This document shows positions 8,781-16,841 of a stretch of 32,835 bases of DNA, in pieces. This DNA is from Bacteroidota bacterium. Lineage in GTDB: Bacteria > Bacteroidota > Bacteroidia > NS11-12g > UBA955. Positions within the stretch are counted from its first letter, which is position 1; each line of letters opens with the position of its first letter. Position numbers and translations under genes: made by a program. Location: NCBI GenBank assembly GCA_016868785.1, contig VGFS01000025.1:1-32835 (forward strand), in the 5' to 3' direction. Below the pieces are notes generated by a model. It saw nothing but the letters and a program-made list of their open reading frames with translations. It ran no database searches and was not told the origin of the DNA.

Positions 8781-9299
8781 TTAGGGTTTGGGCATCACTT
8801 CGCCGCACTCTTTGCAGGTGCGCAAATCTTCAGATTCGTAGTAGTGATTGAAGTGGGTAAGGAAATCGGTTTCGATGTTGTTGAGTTCGAAATAGGCCTC
8901 GTGCAATTTGTTGTTACACTTGTCGCAGAACCACAACAATCCATCTTTGAATCCTTTTCCAGCGCGCACTCTTTCGATCACTAGTCCGATGGAACCTTCG
9001 GTACGTCCGGGGCAATGGGGCACGCCGGCGGGGAGGAGGAACATATCGCCGGGACCTAATTTCACATCTACACGCTGTCCGTTTTGTTGTGTTTTAACGG
9101 TAATTTCACCTTCGAGTTGGTAAAAAAGCTCTTCGGTTTCGTTGTAGTGGTAATCGCGACGGGCATTGGGACCTCCAACGATCATTACGATGTAGTTGCT
9201 ACCTTCTGGGTACAGGTTTTTATTGGCAACGGGTGGTTTGAGCAAATGCCGGTTTTCGGCAATCCAGGTTTGGAGGTTGAAAGGCTTGCGAATTTCCAT
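8781..9299 (-). CDS. nbaC: 3-hydroxyanthranilate 3,4-dioxygenase
   Basis: A 172-residue cupin enzyme that opens the ring of 3-hydroxyanthranilate to 2-amino-3-carboxymuconate semialdehyde in the kynurenine pathway (tryptophan breakdown or NAD synthesis). From the ATG at 9299, the Fe(II) ligands fall at H51, E57 and H95, substrate-binding arginines at R47 and R99, and a rubredoxin-like second iron site at C125, C128, C162 and C165. These are the numbers known for the Cupriavidus enzyme. The frame extends upstream to 9344, but the added 15 residues are not part of the conserved protein, so I reject that start. No other kynurenine gene (kynU, kmo, tdo) is in the window. Very high confidence. Confidence 0.96.
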   Translation of the reverse strand: MEIRKPFNLQTWIAENRHLLKPPVANKNLYPEGSNYIVMIVGGPNARRDYHYNETEELFYQLEGEITVKTQQNGQRVDVKLGPGDMFLLPAGVPHCPGRTEGSIGLVIERVRAGKGFKDGLLWFCDKCNNKLHEAYFELNNIETDFLTHFNHYYESEDLRTCKECGEVMPKP

Positions 9300-9343
9300 G
9301 GTTTGTATGTATTTCTGTTGGCAAAATTGGCTTGGCAACAACA

Positions 9344-9351
9344 CAAAAGTA
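9344..9351 (-). promoter_or_regulatory. -7 promoter box of nbaC
   Basis: Minus strand TACTTTTG is a perfect TAnnTTTG, 44 bases before the ATG at 9299. It faces away from the purF promoter in the same 171-base divergent gap. Confidence 0.45.
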
Positions 9352-9449
9352 AATCTTTGATTGGCATTTTTTCCTGTTAATCGTCACATCGTGGCGGCAT
9401 ACACTTAATTTTTGAGATTTTTACTAAAAGTTCATCGCCCTGAATCATG

Positions 9450-9457
9450 TAACTTTG
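9450..9457 (+). promoter_or_regulatory. -7 promoter box of purF
   Basis: TAACTTTG, a perfect TAnnTTTG, ends 13 bases before the purF ATG. A TTTG occurs at 9411-9414, but the spacing (35 bases) is too long for a standard -33 element. Confidence 0.6.
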
Positions 9458-9470
9458 CCCTACAACTTCC

Positions 9471-11363
9471 ATGAGTGACGCGATAAAACATGAATGTGGT
9501 GTTGCTTTCATACGGTTGAGGAAGCCGTTGGAGTATTACCAGGAAAAGTATGGCACCTTTTGGTACGGCTTGGCCAAGCTACAGTACTTAATGACCAAGC
9601 AGCTAAATCGCGGTCAGGACGGTGCGGGCATGGGTGTGGTGAAATTGGATCCCGATTATGGGGCTCGTTATTTGGCGAGAAAGCGGAGTGCGAGTAAAAC
9701 GGCATTGACAGACATTTTCGAGGAGGTTGGTGCGGCGTTGAACGAGATTCCCGAGGAGTATCGCAAAGACGTGGATTATTTGAGAAAGCACTATCCCTAT
9801 GCGGGTGAAATGCTGTTGGGGCATCTTCGTTACGGCACTTATGGGGGGAACAGCATCGAAAACATTCACCCTTTTTTGCGACAGAACAATTGGATGGCGC
9901 GCAACTTGATGTTGGCGGGCAATTACAACATTACCAATACGGATGAGTTGTTCAATGCGTTGATTGAATTGGGGCAGCAGCCGAAGGAGAAGAGCGATAA
10001 CGTGTTGATGTTGGAGAAGATTGGTCATTTCATTGACGAGGAAAACCAGCGATTGTTTGGGGTGTTAAAGGCGCAAGGATTTACCAATTTAGAAATTTCG
10101 GAGAAGATCAAGGAGGAAATATCGCTAACTAATATTTTAAAGCGCAGTTTCAAAAACGTGGATGGCGGGTATAATATGATTGGGATGTTGGGTCACGGCG
10201 ATGCGTTTATCATTCGTGATCCGGCGGGAATTCGACCTTCGCACTACTACATCGACGATGAGGTGGTTGTGGTGGCGAGTGAGCGTGCTGCGATACAAAC
10301 GGCGTTCAACATTTACCCAGAGGACGTGCAGGAATTGGGTCCGGGCAATGCCTTGTTGGTGCGCAAGAGTGGCCATGTTGAGGAGGTGAATATTTTGAAG
10401 CCTACGGAAAGGATGAGCTGCAGTTTTGAGCGCATTTATTTCAGTCGGGGCAACGATCAGGCGATTTACCATGAGCGCAAGGAGTTGGGAAGGCTGTTGG
10501 CTAAGCCGGTTATGGATTTGTTGGGCAATGATTTGGTGAATACGGTGTTTAGTTATGTGCCTAACACAGCGGCGACGAGTTTTTATGGGTTGATTGATGG
10601 TATTCACGAGATCCGCAGGGAGTTGCAGGCGGAGGCTTTGTCGAAAATCGATGTGAAAAATGAGCCTGAGAAGGTGAAGGAGATATTGAGTTGGAGGCCA
10701 AGGCGGGAGAAAATATTGGTGAAGGATGTGAAGATGCGCACGTTTATCACGAACGATTCTGATCGGGATGATTTGGTGGGGCATGTTTACGACATCACCT
10801 ATGGGGTGGTGAAGAGTTGGAACGATACGTTGGTGATCATGGACGACAGTGTGGTTCGCGGCACCACTTTGAAGCGCAGTATTTTGCGGATTTTGGATCG
10901 TTTGGAGCCCACGCGAATCATCATGGTGAGTTCGGCGCCCCAGATTCGGTACCCAGATTGTTATGGGATTGATATGAGTAAGATGGGCGATTTTGCGGCG
11001 TTTGCGGCGGCGGTGGAGTTGCTGAAGGACAAAGGATTAACGCATATTTTGGATCAAGCTTATGAGGCGGCGAAGGCGGAGTTGATGAAGCCTGCGGCAG
11101 AGCAGCGTTGTGTGGTTCAGGACATATATGCTCCGTTGACGGATGCGGAGGTCAGCAAAAAAATCGCGGAGATGTTGAAGCCCACTGATTTGAGGGCAGA
11201 ATTCGACATTTTGTTCCAATCGGTGGACAATCTGAATGAGGCCTGTCCGGGCGACCGTGGCGATTGGTATTTCACGGGTAACTACCCAACACCAGGTGGC
11301 AATCAGGTGGCGAATCGATCGTATGTTTATTACATGGAGGGCAGGAAAGGGCGGGCGTATTGA
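9471..11363 (+). CDS. purF: Amidophosphoribosyltransferase, long Bacteroidota form
   Basis: A 630-residue enzyme for the first committed step of purine synthesis: PRPP plus glutamine to phosphoribosylamine. The N-terminal class II glutaminase begins MSDAIKHECGVAF; Cys9 would become the N-terminal nucleophile after removal of an eight-residue propeptide. Other glutaminase motifs are NRGQDGAG (47-54) and GHLRYGTYG. The PRPP loop MDDSVVRGTT lies at 457-466. It is about 130 residues longer than E. coli or B. subtilis PurF, with additional sequence between the domains and after the PRPP loop; it ends in DWYFTGNYPTPGG and GRAY as in other long Bacteroidota homologues. frr follows after 50 bases, and purK lies convergent beyond frr. 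High confidence. Confidence 0.93.
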   Translation: MSDAIKHECGVAFIRLRKPLEYYQEKYGTFWYGLAKLQYLMTKQLNRGQDGAGMGVVKLDPDYGARYLARKRSASKTALTDIFEEVGAALNEIPEEYRKDVDYLRKHYPYAGEMLLGHLRYGTYGGNSIENIHPFLRQNNWMARNLMLAGNYNITNTDELFNALIELGQQPKEKSDNVLMLEKIGHFIDEENQRLFGVLKAQGFTNLEISEKIKEEISLTNILKRSFKNVDGGYNMIGMLGHGDAFIIRDPAGIRPSHYYIDDEVVVVASERAAIQTAFNIYPEDVQELGPGNALLVRKSGHVEEVNILKPTERMSCSFERIYFSRGNDQAIYHERKELGRLLAKPVMDLLGNDLVNTVFSYVPNTAATSFYGLIDGIHEIRRELQAEALSKIDVKNEPEKVKEILSWRPRREKILVKDVKMRTFITNDSDRDDLVGHVYDITYGVVKSWNDTLVIMDDSVVRGTTLKRSILRILDRLEPTRIIMVSSAPQIRYPDCYGIDMSKMGDFAAFAAAVELLKDKGLTHILDQAYEAAKAELMKPAAEQRCVVQDIYAPLTDAEVSKKIAEMLKPTDLRAEFDILFQSVDNLNEACPGDRGDWYFTGNYPTPGGNQVANRSYVYYMEGRKGRAY

Positions 11364-11413
11364 TGACTTGGAAATCGCAAAGAATAAATAGTAAATTCGC
11401 TGAATAAACTGAT

Positions 11414-11974
11414 ATGAGCGCTTTAAACGATGTGATATCGCAGTTGCAGGAGCAATTGGAGAAAAACTTACAGCATACGTCTACGGAATTTTCGCGCATT
11501 CGTGCGGGCAAGGCCAGTCCGGCGATGTTGGAGAGTGTGATGGTAGAATATTATGGCGCTTTAACGCCTTTGGCGCAGGTGGCGAACGTGAACACTCCTG
11601 ATTCGCGCACATTGGCCATTCAGCCTTGGGATAAGGGGTTGATTAGACCGATTGAAACGGCCATCATCAATTCCAATTTAGGTTTTGCGCCTCAAAACGA
11701 TGGCGAGATGATTCGCATCAGCATTCCGCCGGTAACGGAGGAGCGCAGGAAAGAGTTGGTAAAGCGTGCAAAATCGGAGGCAGAGAATTCTAAAATCGGT
11801 ATTCGGAACTATCGCAAAGACGCCAATGAGCGCATCAAGAAGTTACAGAAGGAAGGATTGAGTGAGGACGATGCGAAGTCGGGTGAGGAGCGGGTTCAGA
11901 AGTTGATTGACGGTTACAATAAGAAGACCGACGATTTGTTTGAGTTCAAGGAAAAGGAAATCCTCACGGTGTGA
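11414..11974 (+). CDS. frr: Ribosome recycling factor
   Basis: A 186-residue, full-length RRF, which with EF-G splits the post-termination ribosome. Diagnostic segments are EFSRIRAGKASPAML near the N-terminus, the domain II stretch ALTPLAQVANVNTPDSRTL, and the C-terminal helix RNYRKDANERIKKLQKEGLS. In many bacteria frr follows pyrH; here it follows purF by 50 bases and no pyrH is visible. No TAnnTTTG box is seen in the gap, so read-through from purF is likely. The stop is 14 bases from that of convergent purK. Very high confidence. Confidence 0.97.
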   Translation: MSALNDVISQLQEQLEKNLQHTSTEFSRIRAGKASPAMLESVMVEYYGALTPLAQVANVNTPDSRTLAIQPWDKGLIRPIETAIINSNLGFAPQNDGEMIRISIPPVTEERRKELVKRAKSEAENSKIGIRNYRKDANERIKKLQKEGLSEDDAKSGEERVQKLIDGYNKKTDDLFEFKEKEILTV

Positions 11975-11988
11975 TGGGGCGTTAACCT

Positions 11989-13131
11989 TTAGGGTTTGGC
12001 TACAACCTGCAGTTGATTTTTTACAGTTTCGGCGCGTTGGAGTAGGGATTCCAGTGTTGGCGCGATGACGGTTGCATGTCCGAGTTTTCGGTTGGGCCGG
12101 GTTTCTGATTTTCGGTACATGTGTATGAAAATGTCGCCTTGTTGGGTGAGTTCTGATTCGTTGGCGAGTTGGTAATTGCCAGAGACGTTTTGGGGTCCAA
12201 CGATGTTGATCATAGCGGCGGGTTGGATGAGAGAGGGATCGCCGAGGGGGGCCCCGGAGAGGATGCGCAGGAATTGTTCAAACTGACTGCAGTGCGAGCC
12301 TTCGATGGTATGGTGACCGCTGTTATGGGGTCGCGGCGCAATTTCGTTGACCCAAATTTCTTGGTTTTCGGTTAGGAATAATTCTACGGCGAAGAGTCCG
12401 GGCGAATGTAATTTTTGGACACATTGACGTCCGATGGTTTGAATTTTTTCCTCCAATTCTTTGGCAATTCTGGCGGGGGAGAAGAGGAATTCCACCAAAT
12501 TGCTTTGGGGGTTGAAGTACATTTCGATGGCGGGGTAAACGGCGTAGTCGCCGTCTTGTGCAATGGCAACGATCACGGCAATTTCGAGGGCATTGGGTAC
12601 AAACGCTTCGATGAGGACATCGCCGTTGAAGGGGTTGTTGTTGAGCGCATCGGCTTTGCTGAGGATGGCCACACCTTTACCGTCGTAACCGCCTTTGCGT
12701 GTTTTCACTACGATGGTATCGCCGGTGAATTGGCTGAGGAGTGCATCGTTGATGTCTTGGGTATTGCAGAGGGCGAAGGGTGCTGTGGGGATGTTGTGTT
12801 GGGCGAAAAACTGCTTTTGGAGTCCTTTGTCTTGAATGATATGAAGGACAGCGGGTTTTGGGATGATGGTTTTGCCTTCTTTTTCGAGTGCTACGAGGGC
12901 GTCGACGTTGATGTGTTCGATTTCCCAGGTAACAACATCGGTTTGGTTTGCGAGGTTGCGGATATCGTTGGCGTTGTTGAGGCTGCCTTGGATGAATTGG
13001 TTGGTGATGGGTGCTGCTGGACAGTCGGGCGATTGTTCAAGTACAGTAAATTCCACAGGCAGGCTGGGGTATTTTGCTTCTATGGTCATCATGCCCAATT
13101 GGCCGCCACCGATAATACCAACGCGTATCAT
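11989..13131 (-). CDS. purK: 5-(carboxyamino)imidazole ribonucleotide synthase
   Basis: A 380-residue ATP-grasp enzyme that uses ATP and bicarbonate to carboxylate AIR to N5-CAIR in purine synthesis. The start MIRVGIIGGGQLGMM carries the family N-terminal GGGQLG loop at 8-13; KTRKGGYDGKGV is the ATP-binding glycine-rich loop, and NEIAPRPHNSGHHT is the strongly conserved C-terminal motif. The frame continues upstream to 13260, but those residues have no family match and the promoter lies there, so I use ATG 13131. The partner purE is not in the window. A perfect -7 box ends four bases before the ATG. Very high confidence. Confidence 0.96.
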   Translation of the reverse strand: MIRVGIIGGGQLGMMTIEAKYPSLPVEFTVLEQSPDCPAAPITNQFIQGSLNNANDIRNLANQTDVVTWEIEHINVDALVALEKEGKTIIPKPAVLHIIQDKGLQKQFFAQHNIPTAPFALCNTQDINDALLSQFTGDTIVVKTRKGGYDGKGVAILSKADALNNNPFNGDVLIEAFVPNALEIAVIVAIAQDGDYAVYPAIEMYFNPQSNLVEFLFSPARIAKELEEKIQTIGRQCVQKLHSPGLFAVELFLTENQEIWVNEIAPRPHNSGHHTIEGSHCSQFEQFLRILSGAPLGDPSLIQPAAMINIVGPQNVSGNYQLANESELTQQGDIFIHMYRKSETRPNRKLGHATVIAPTLESLLQRAETVKNQLQVVAKP

Positions 13132-13135
13132 GGCA

Positions 13136-13143
13136 CAAAGATA
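13136..13143 (-). promoter_or_regulatory. -7 promoter box of purK
   Basis: Minus strand TATCTTTG is a perfect TAnnTTTG, four bases before the purK ATG. It is part of an 11-bp arm (13134-13144) repeated in inverse orientation at 13199-13209 in front of the divergent gene. Confidence 0.6.
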
Positions 13144-13199
13144 CGCGCTGCTTGCAACACGAAATTTGGTTGTTGCGATTTTTGCCATATTTTCGGGGG

Positions 13200-13207
13200 T
13201 ATCTTTG
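13200..13207 (+). promoter_or_regulatory. -7 promoter box of CNNM/CorC gene
   Basis: TATCTTTG, identical to the purK box on the other strand, ends seven bases before the ATG at 13215 and 31 before the alternative ATG at 13239. Confidence 0.6.
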
Positions 13208-13214
13208 TGATAGT

Positions 13215-14519
13215 ATGATAGAGCCTCCCTCGGTATTAATGTTGTTGACAGTGAGTCCAAACGCTTGGTTGATTGTGGCGTTGTGTATGGTTGTGATTGC
13301 CTTTTTCTCTGGGATGGAGATTGCTTTTTTGTCGGCCTCGCGCTTACGCATTGAGTTAAGGAGCAAGGAGAATTTGGGGGGTGGGAAGTGGCTTTCTAAG
13401 TATGTAAAGAACCCGAGTGATTTCATCAGTACTGTGTTGGTGGGCAACAATTTGGGGTTGGTTGTGTACGGGATATACATGGGTGAAATTTTGGATGATT
13501 CGTTTGCTAACGTGTCATGGATGCAAAGTGAGTGGGTGAAGTTTTTGATGATTACGTTGAGCAGTACGATGGTGGTATTGGTGGTTGCGGAGTATTTGCC
13601 CAAGACGTTTTTCAAATTGTATGCAGATCGGTTGATTTTTGGGTTGATAGGCATATTTCGGATGGCGCATGTGGTGATGTGGCCGTTGATTCAGGTGGTG
13701 AAGGGCATTTCTGCTTTTTTGTTGCGGGTGTTTACCAAGACCCGGATTTCGGAGCACACACCGGTTTTTTCGAAGGTGGATTTGGACAATTACATTGCAT
13801 CGTTGGAGAATGCGGGGAATGTGGATACGGTGGAAATAGACACCGAGGTTTTTAGAAATGCGTTGGATTTTAGCGATGCGAAGGTGCGGGATTTTATGGT
13901 GCACCGGACGGAGTTGGTGGGTGTGGATGTGAATGCAGGTGTTGCGGAGTTGCGTGAAAAGTTTGTGGAGACGGCGCATTCGAAGATTCTCATTTACAAG
14001 GAGAACATAGACCACATTATTGGTTTTGTGCATCACAGTGATTTGTTTCACAATCCCCAGCGGATTCAGGATGTATTGCGGTCTGTATTGATTGTGAATG
14101 AAAGTTTGCAGGCGCATGATATGTTGCGAAATTTTATGCAGGAGAAGCGCAGTTTGGCTGTGGTGGTGGATGAATTTGGCGGTACGGCGGGTATGGTGAG
14201 TGTTGAGGATGTGTTGGAGGAGATTGTGGGTGAGATTGAAGACGAATTTGATGTGGAGGACAAAGTAGAAATTGCTTTGGGGGAAGGGCATTATGTGTTC
14301 AGCACCCGTTTGGAAGTGGATTATTTGAATGAAAAGTACGATTTAAATATTCCTGAGGGGGACTACAATACCTTGGGGGGATATATCATTTTCTGCTCGG
14401 AACGAATACCATCTGTTGGAGAAATTATTCATCACGAGCCGTTTGAATTTGTGATCAAAACATTGAAGGGCGCTCGACTGGAAGAAGTAGAAATACGTGT
14501 TTTACCAAAAGAAGATTAG
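13215..14519 (+). CDS. CNNM/CorC-type hemolysin-family membrane protein with CBS pair
   Basis: A 434-residue inner-membrane protein of the CNNM/HlyC/CorC family, linked in other bacteria to Mg2+ (or Co2+) efflux. The N-terminal DUF21 domain (about 15-190) has several hydrophobic segments and the typical FFSGMEIAFLSASRLRIEL and FISTVLVGNNLGLVVYGIYMG. A CBS pair follows (about 210-335, with VVVDEFGGTAGMVSVEDVLEEIVGEIEDEFD), then a CorC_HlyC domain (about 345-430). It is related to the gliding protein GldE, but the motif ISGAEVALFSL of GldE is absent, so I do not call it GldE. Two starts are possible, ATG 13215 and ATG 13239; I use the first, which is also consistent with a near-leaderless transcript. 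The next gene begins two bases after the stop. Confidence 0.9.
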   Translation: MIEPPSVLMLLTVSPNAWLIVALCMVVIAFFSGMEIAFLSASRLRIELRSKENLGGGKWLSKYVKNPSDFISTVLVGNNLGLVVYGIYMGEILDDSFANVSWMQSEWVKFLMITLSSTMVVLVVAEYLPKTFFKLYADRLIFGLIGIFRMAHVVMWPLIQVVKGISAFLLRVFTKTRISEHTPVFSKVDLDNYIASLENAGNVDTVEIDTEVFRNALDFSDAKVRDFMVHRTELVGVDVNAGVAELREKFVETAHSKILIYKENIDHIIGFVHHSDLFHNPQRIQDVLRSVLIVNESLQAHDMLRNFMQEKRSLAVVVDEFGGTAGMVSVEDVLEEIVGEIEDEFDVEDKVEIALGEGHYVFSTRLEVDYLNEKYDLNIPEGDYNTLGGYIIFCSERIPSVGEIIHHEPFEFVIKTLKGARLEEVEIRVLPKED

Positions 14520-14520
14520 C

Positions 14521-15264
14521 ATGAAAAAGAAACTCAGTGGCCTGACTATGATGGTTTTGTGTACCTTAGCAGGACTCAAAGCGCAGGATTCGGCTATGGC
14601 TGTGACTGACCCTTTGGCCGAGTCTAAACAGGATGTGGTGGGTTATTCGGCTTACAAGCCCAAATGGGAGGTAACTAGCAATGTTACATTGGCCTTGTCG
14701 CGATTTACAGGCAATGTGAGTCGCAATTTGAACGACGATCCATATTTGTTGATGGTACGCCGATTCGATTACAATGAGAAAGGGAATCAGTCTACATGGC
14801 GGATGGGCGTGAATGGGTTTCGCAGAAAGAGCGAGGACATGAATGGCGGTTTTTCTGGCAGTGTTTTTCGTAAGAGCGAGGAGAACTGGGCTTCATTGGT
14901 TGTTGGCAGAGAATGGCGCAGGGATTTGGGTTATGGATTTTACACCAGTTGGGGATTGGATACACGAGGATTGTGGCGCAACAGTATCTCTTCAACCGTT
15001 CAATTTGATGGCAGTATTGGAGTTATGACGGAGATTGTGACTGAAGCGAATGAATATGGGGGTAGCTTAGGTTGTTTTGGTGGCATTGGCTTGAAGTTGC
15101 ACCAGCGGATTGCTTTGTATACTGAGTCGATTGTTTACGGACAGGTGTTGAATACGGAGCGCTTGTTTACGGTGAATGGCGCGCAGACCACACTTGAGGC
15201 CAAGCAGACAATTTCTGTTGTTCCGATGGTGCCCATTGCTTTGTTTTTAACGGTTCAGTTTTAA
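14521..15264 (+). CDS. Exported protein, probable outer-membrane beta-barrel, family not recognised
   Basis: A 247-residue protein with a clear signal peptide (MKKKLSGLTMMVLCTLAGLKAQ). The mature part is rich in alternating aromatic and polar strands with glycine turns, and it ends in VPIALFLTVQF with a terminal Phe, the usual signature of a BAM-assembled barrel. I do not recognise a named family. The frame opens upstream at 14497, but ATG 14521 starts a standard signal peptide and follows the CNNM stop after one base. It lies in a three-gene run with the CNNM protein and the next exported protein, and all three are probably co-transcribed. A structural or porin-like role is possible, but I infer no function. 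Confidence 0.75.
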   Translation: MKKKLSGLTMMVLCTLAGLKAQDSAMAVTDPLAESKQDVVGYSAYKPKWEVTSNVTLALSRFTGNVSRNLNDDPYLLMVRRFDYNEKGNQSTWRMGVNGFRRKSEDMNGGFSGSVFRKSEENWASLVVGREWRRDLGYGFYTSWGLDTRGLWRNSISSTVQFDGSIGVMTEIVTEANEYGGSLGCFGGIGLKLHQRIALYTESIVYGQVLNTERLFTVNGAQTTLEAKQTISVVPMVPIALFLTVQF

Positions 15265-15267
15265 AGT

Positions 15268-15891
15268 ATGAGGGCAATTTTCATCTTTTTTTGTTGTGTG
15301 AGTGTAACGGCTTACGGCGGCAGTTTAGAGGGAGCGTTAGACACTGTTCCACCGGTAAAATCAATTACGGTGGTACAACGTGGGCCTCAATCGGCTGCTA
15401 AGCCCCTAGGGAACATTCGGGTAAATACGGAGCAGCGTTATGTTGGATTTAACACTTCGTATTTGTTGCAGCAGTTGATGCCGTTTAATGCCATTCCAGT
15501 TCAGCAGAATATGTACGGGGTTACTTATCGCAAGTACAAACAAAACAAAGGGTATCGCATCTCCATGGGTGCCAATTTGACGGAAACATCAGAAGTTCAG
15601 TGGTTTGGTTTGCGGTTTGATCGTGAAAAACGCAAGGAGATCACCAATCATTGGCGTTATTTTTACGGAATGGGGGGTGGTCTTGAGGTATTTGAAGATC
15701 CGGACCAGGTTGATTTTTTTACTCAAACTGAGGTGAATGTGTTGGGTCAGTTGCACTGGGGTATAGAATACCGGATCAACCCTGTGATGTCTTTGAGCAT
15801 GGAATGTCAGGGTATTTTGTCGTTGGGATCTTCCAGCTCGCTGGTATTGAGGCCGCCGACTGTCATCACAGCCTTTTTCAATATCAATTAA
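15268..15891 (+). CDS. Small exported protein, possible outer-membrane barrel, family not recognised
   Basis: A 207-residue protein with an N-terminal hydrophobic signal (MRAIFIFFCCVSVTAYGG). The mature part has a segment of unclear structure (about 20-60) followed by strands such as YRISMGANL, WFGLRFDREKR, WRYFYGMGGGLEVF and LHWGIEYRINPVMSLSMEC, which suggests a small eight-stranded barrel. It starts three bases after the preceding exported protein and is surely in the same operon. Its stop shares the bases TTAA with the stop of the convergent DUF4249 gene. No family recognised; confidence is for the gene being real. Confidence 0.7.
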   Translation: MRAIFIFFCCVSVTAYGGSLEGALDTVPPVKSITVVQRGPQSAAKPLGNIRVNTEQRYVGFNTSYLLQQLMPFNAIPVQQNMYGVTYRKYKQNKGYRISMGANLTETSEVQWFGLRFDREKRKEITNHWRYFYGMGGGLEVFEDPDQVDFFTQTEVNVLGQLHWGIEYRINPVMSLSMECQGILSLGSSSSLVLRPPTVITAFFNIN

Positions 15892-16841
15892 GGATAGACG
15901 ATGATCCACTCTTCTTGGGTGGCTGCACCAACAACGCCGTAACCGTTGGGTATATTGCTCTGAACGGGCCCGGGCAATTGGGTGATTGATTTTTGGCTCC
16001 AGAGGTGTTCTGCCCGCGTGTTGTAATAGTCGTATAAGGCCAGGTTTAAATTCTCCAAAGTGATTTTTACCGAGAGGTTTTTTTCGATTTTGCTATTTCG
16101 GAAAGGGAGTAAATTATAGAAGCGGAATGTGCTCAATACGCCGTTGAAAATTTCGTCGGAGAAGAGGATTTCTTGTTCTGTATAATTGTTGAAGTTGTTT
16201 CGCACAAAGGGGGTTTCGTTGCCATCAATTTTCAGGATTTGCCATTCTGTACTGCTGTCGATGGCTTGTCCACTGGCGTTGAGCGTGTATTTTCTCACTT
16301 GTTTTTGTGCGGTGATGCGGTAATAATTTTCATCGATGGCACTGTCTCTAAATTGCAGGTAGAAGACTTGGGTTATACCGATTCCTGCGATGGCTTCTGT
16401 GGAGGTATCTGTTTTTGTAATGCGAATGGCGGAGGGTATAACATCGCTAACGGAGACGTTATCTAAGGGCGAAGTGAGGGAAAATTGAAAACTGTCTCTG
16501 GGATTTAGGCGGAAATTGTTTATGGTAAATTGTCCGGCGGTATTGCTTTCTGCTGGTTTACTTCGCTTGGATGAGGTTTGTAATAAAATGGTTGCTTGAG
16601 GTTGGGGTTTGAAGGGTTCGGAAATCCCTGCCACCCGTGAATAGTGGATATGGTGGGTATCGTTTGCACCCAAGATGCACTCGATCACAGGTCCAACCGC
16701 CACTTGATCTGGTTGGGGCACCACAATTTCTCTGCTGCAGCTGACAAGCAGAAGGCATAATGCATACGCATACCACAGCCAGTTTCTCCCGTACTTGGGT
16801 TTGTTGGAGGTTTTGGGGCGATATGTTGGCTGAGAAATCAA
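15888..16841 (-). CDS. DUF4249 lipoprotein, partner of the TonB receptor
   Basis: A 317-residue predicted lipoprotein. A 20-residue basic N-terminal region is followed by a hydrophobic stretch and the lipobox LVSC, with Cys35 as the lipidated residue. The body matches DUF4249, including the late motif SNIPNGYGVVGA. DUF4249 proteins are typically encoded directly after STN-type TonB receptors in Bacteroidota and are thought to act with them at the cell surface, much as SusD does with SusC. The only possible start is TTG, overlapping the receptor stop as TTGA, so translation is probably coupled. The ligand is unknown. Confidence 0.86.
   Translation of the reverse strand: MISQPTYRPKTSNKPKYGRNWLWYAYALCLLLVSCSREIVVPQPDQVAVGPVIECILGANDTHHIHYSRVAGISEPFKPQPQATILLQTSSKRSKPAESNTAGQFTINNFRLNPRDSFQFSLTSPLDNVSVSDVIPSAIRITKTDTSTEAIAGIGITQVFYLQFRDSAIDENYYRITAQKQVRKYTLNASGQAIDSSTEWQILKIDGNETPFVRNNFNNYTEQEILFSDEIFNGVLSTFRFYNLLPFRNSKIEKNLSVKITLENLNLALYDYYNTRAEHLWSQKSITQLPGPVQSNIPNGYGVVGAATQEEWIIVYP

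Noticed and set aside
9300-9344. Upstream start for nbaC
   Set aside because: With the start at 9299 the metal and substrate residues take the exact canonical numbers; the extra 15 residues have no match.
10137-10784. Open frame of 215 codons on the minus strand inside purF
   Set aside because: Lies entirely within purF, His/Arg-rich, no domain or start context.
12415-13218. Open frame of 267 codons on the plus strand opposite purK
   Set aside because: It is the antisense shadow of a securely identified purK gene; its sequence has no family motif and low-complexity runs of G, V, F and E.
13132-13260. Upstream extension of purK
   Set aside because: The family N-terminus is MIRVGIIGGGQLG; the extension crosses both divergent promoters.
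13515-14291. Open frame of 258 codons on the minus strand opposite the CNNM gene
   Set aside because: Rich in His, Asn and Gln as expected for an antisense frame of a GTG/TTG-rich gene, with no recognisable domain.
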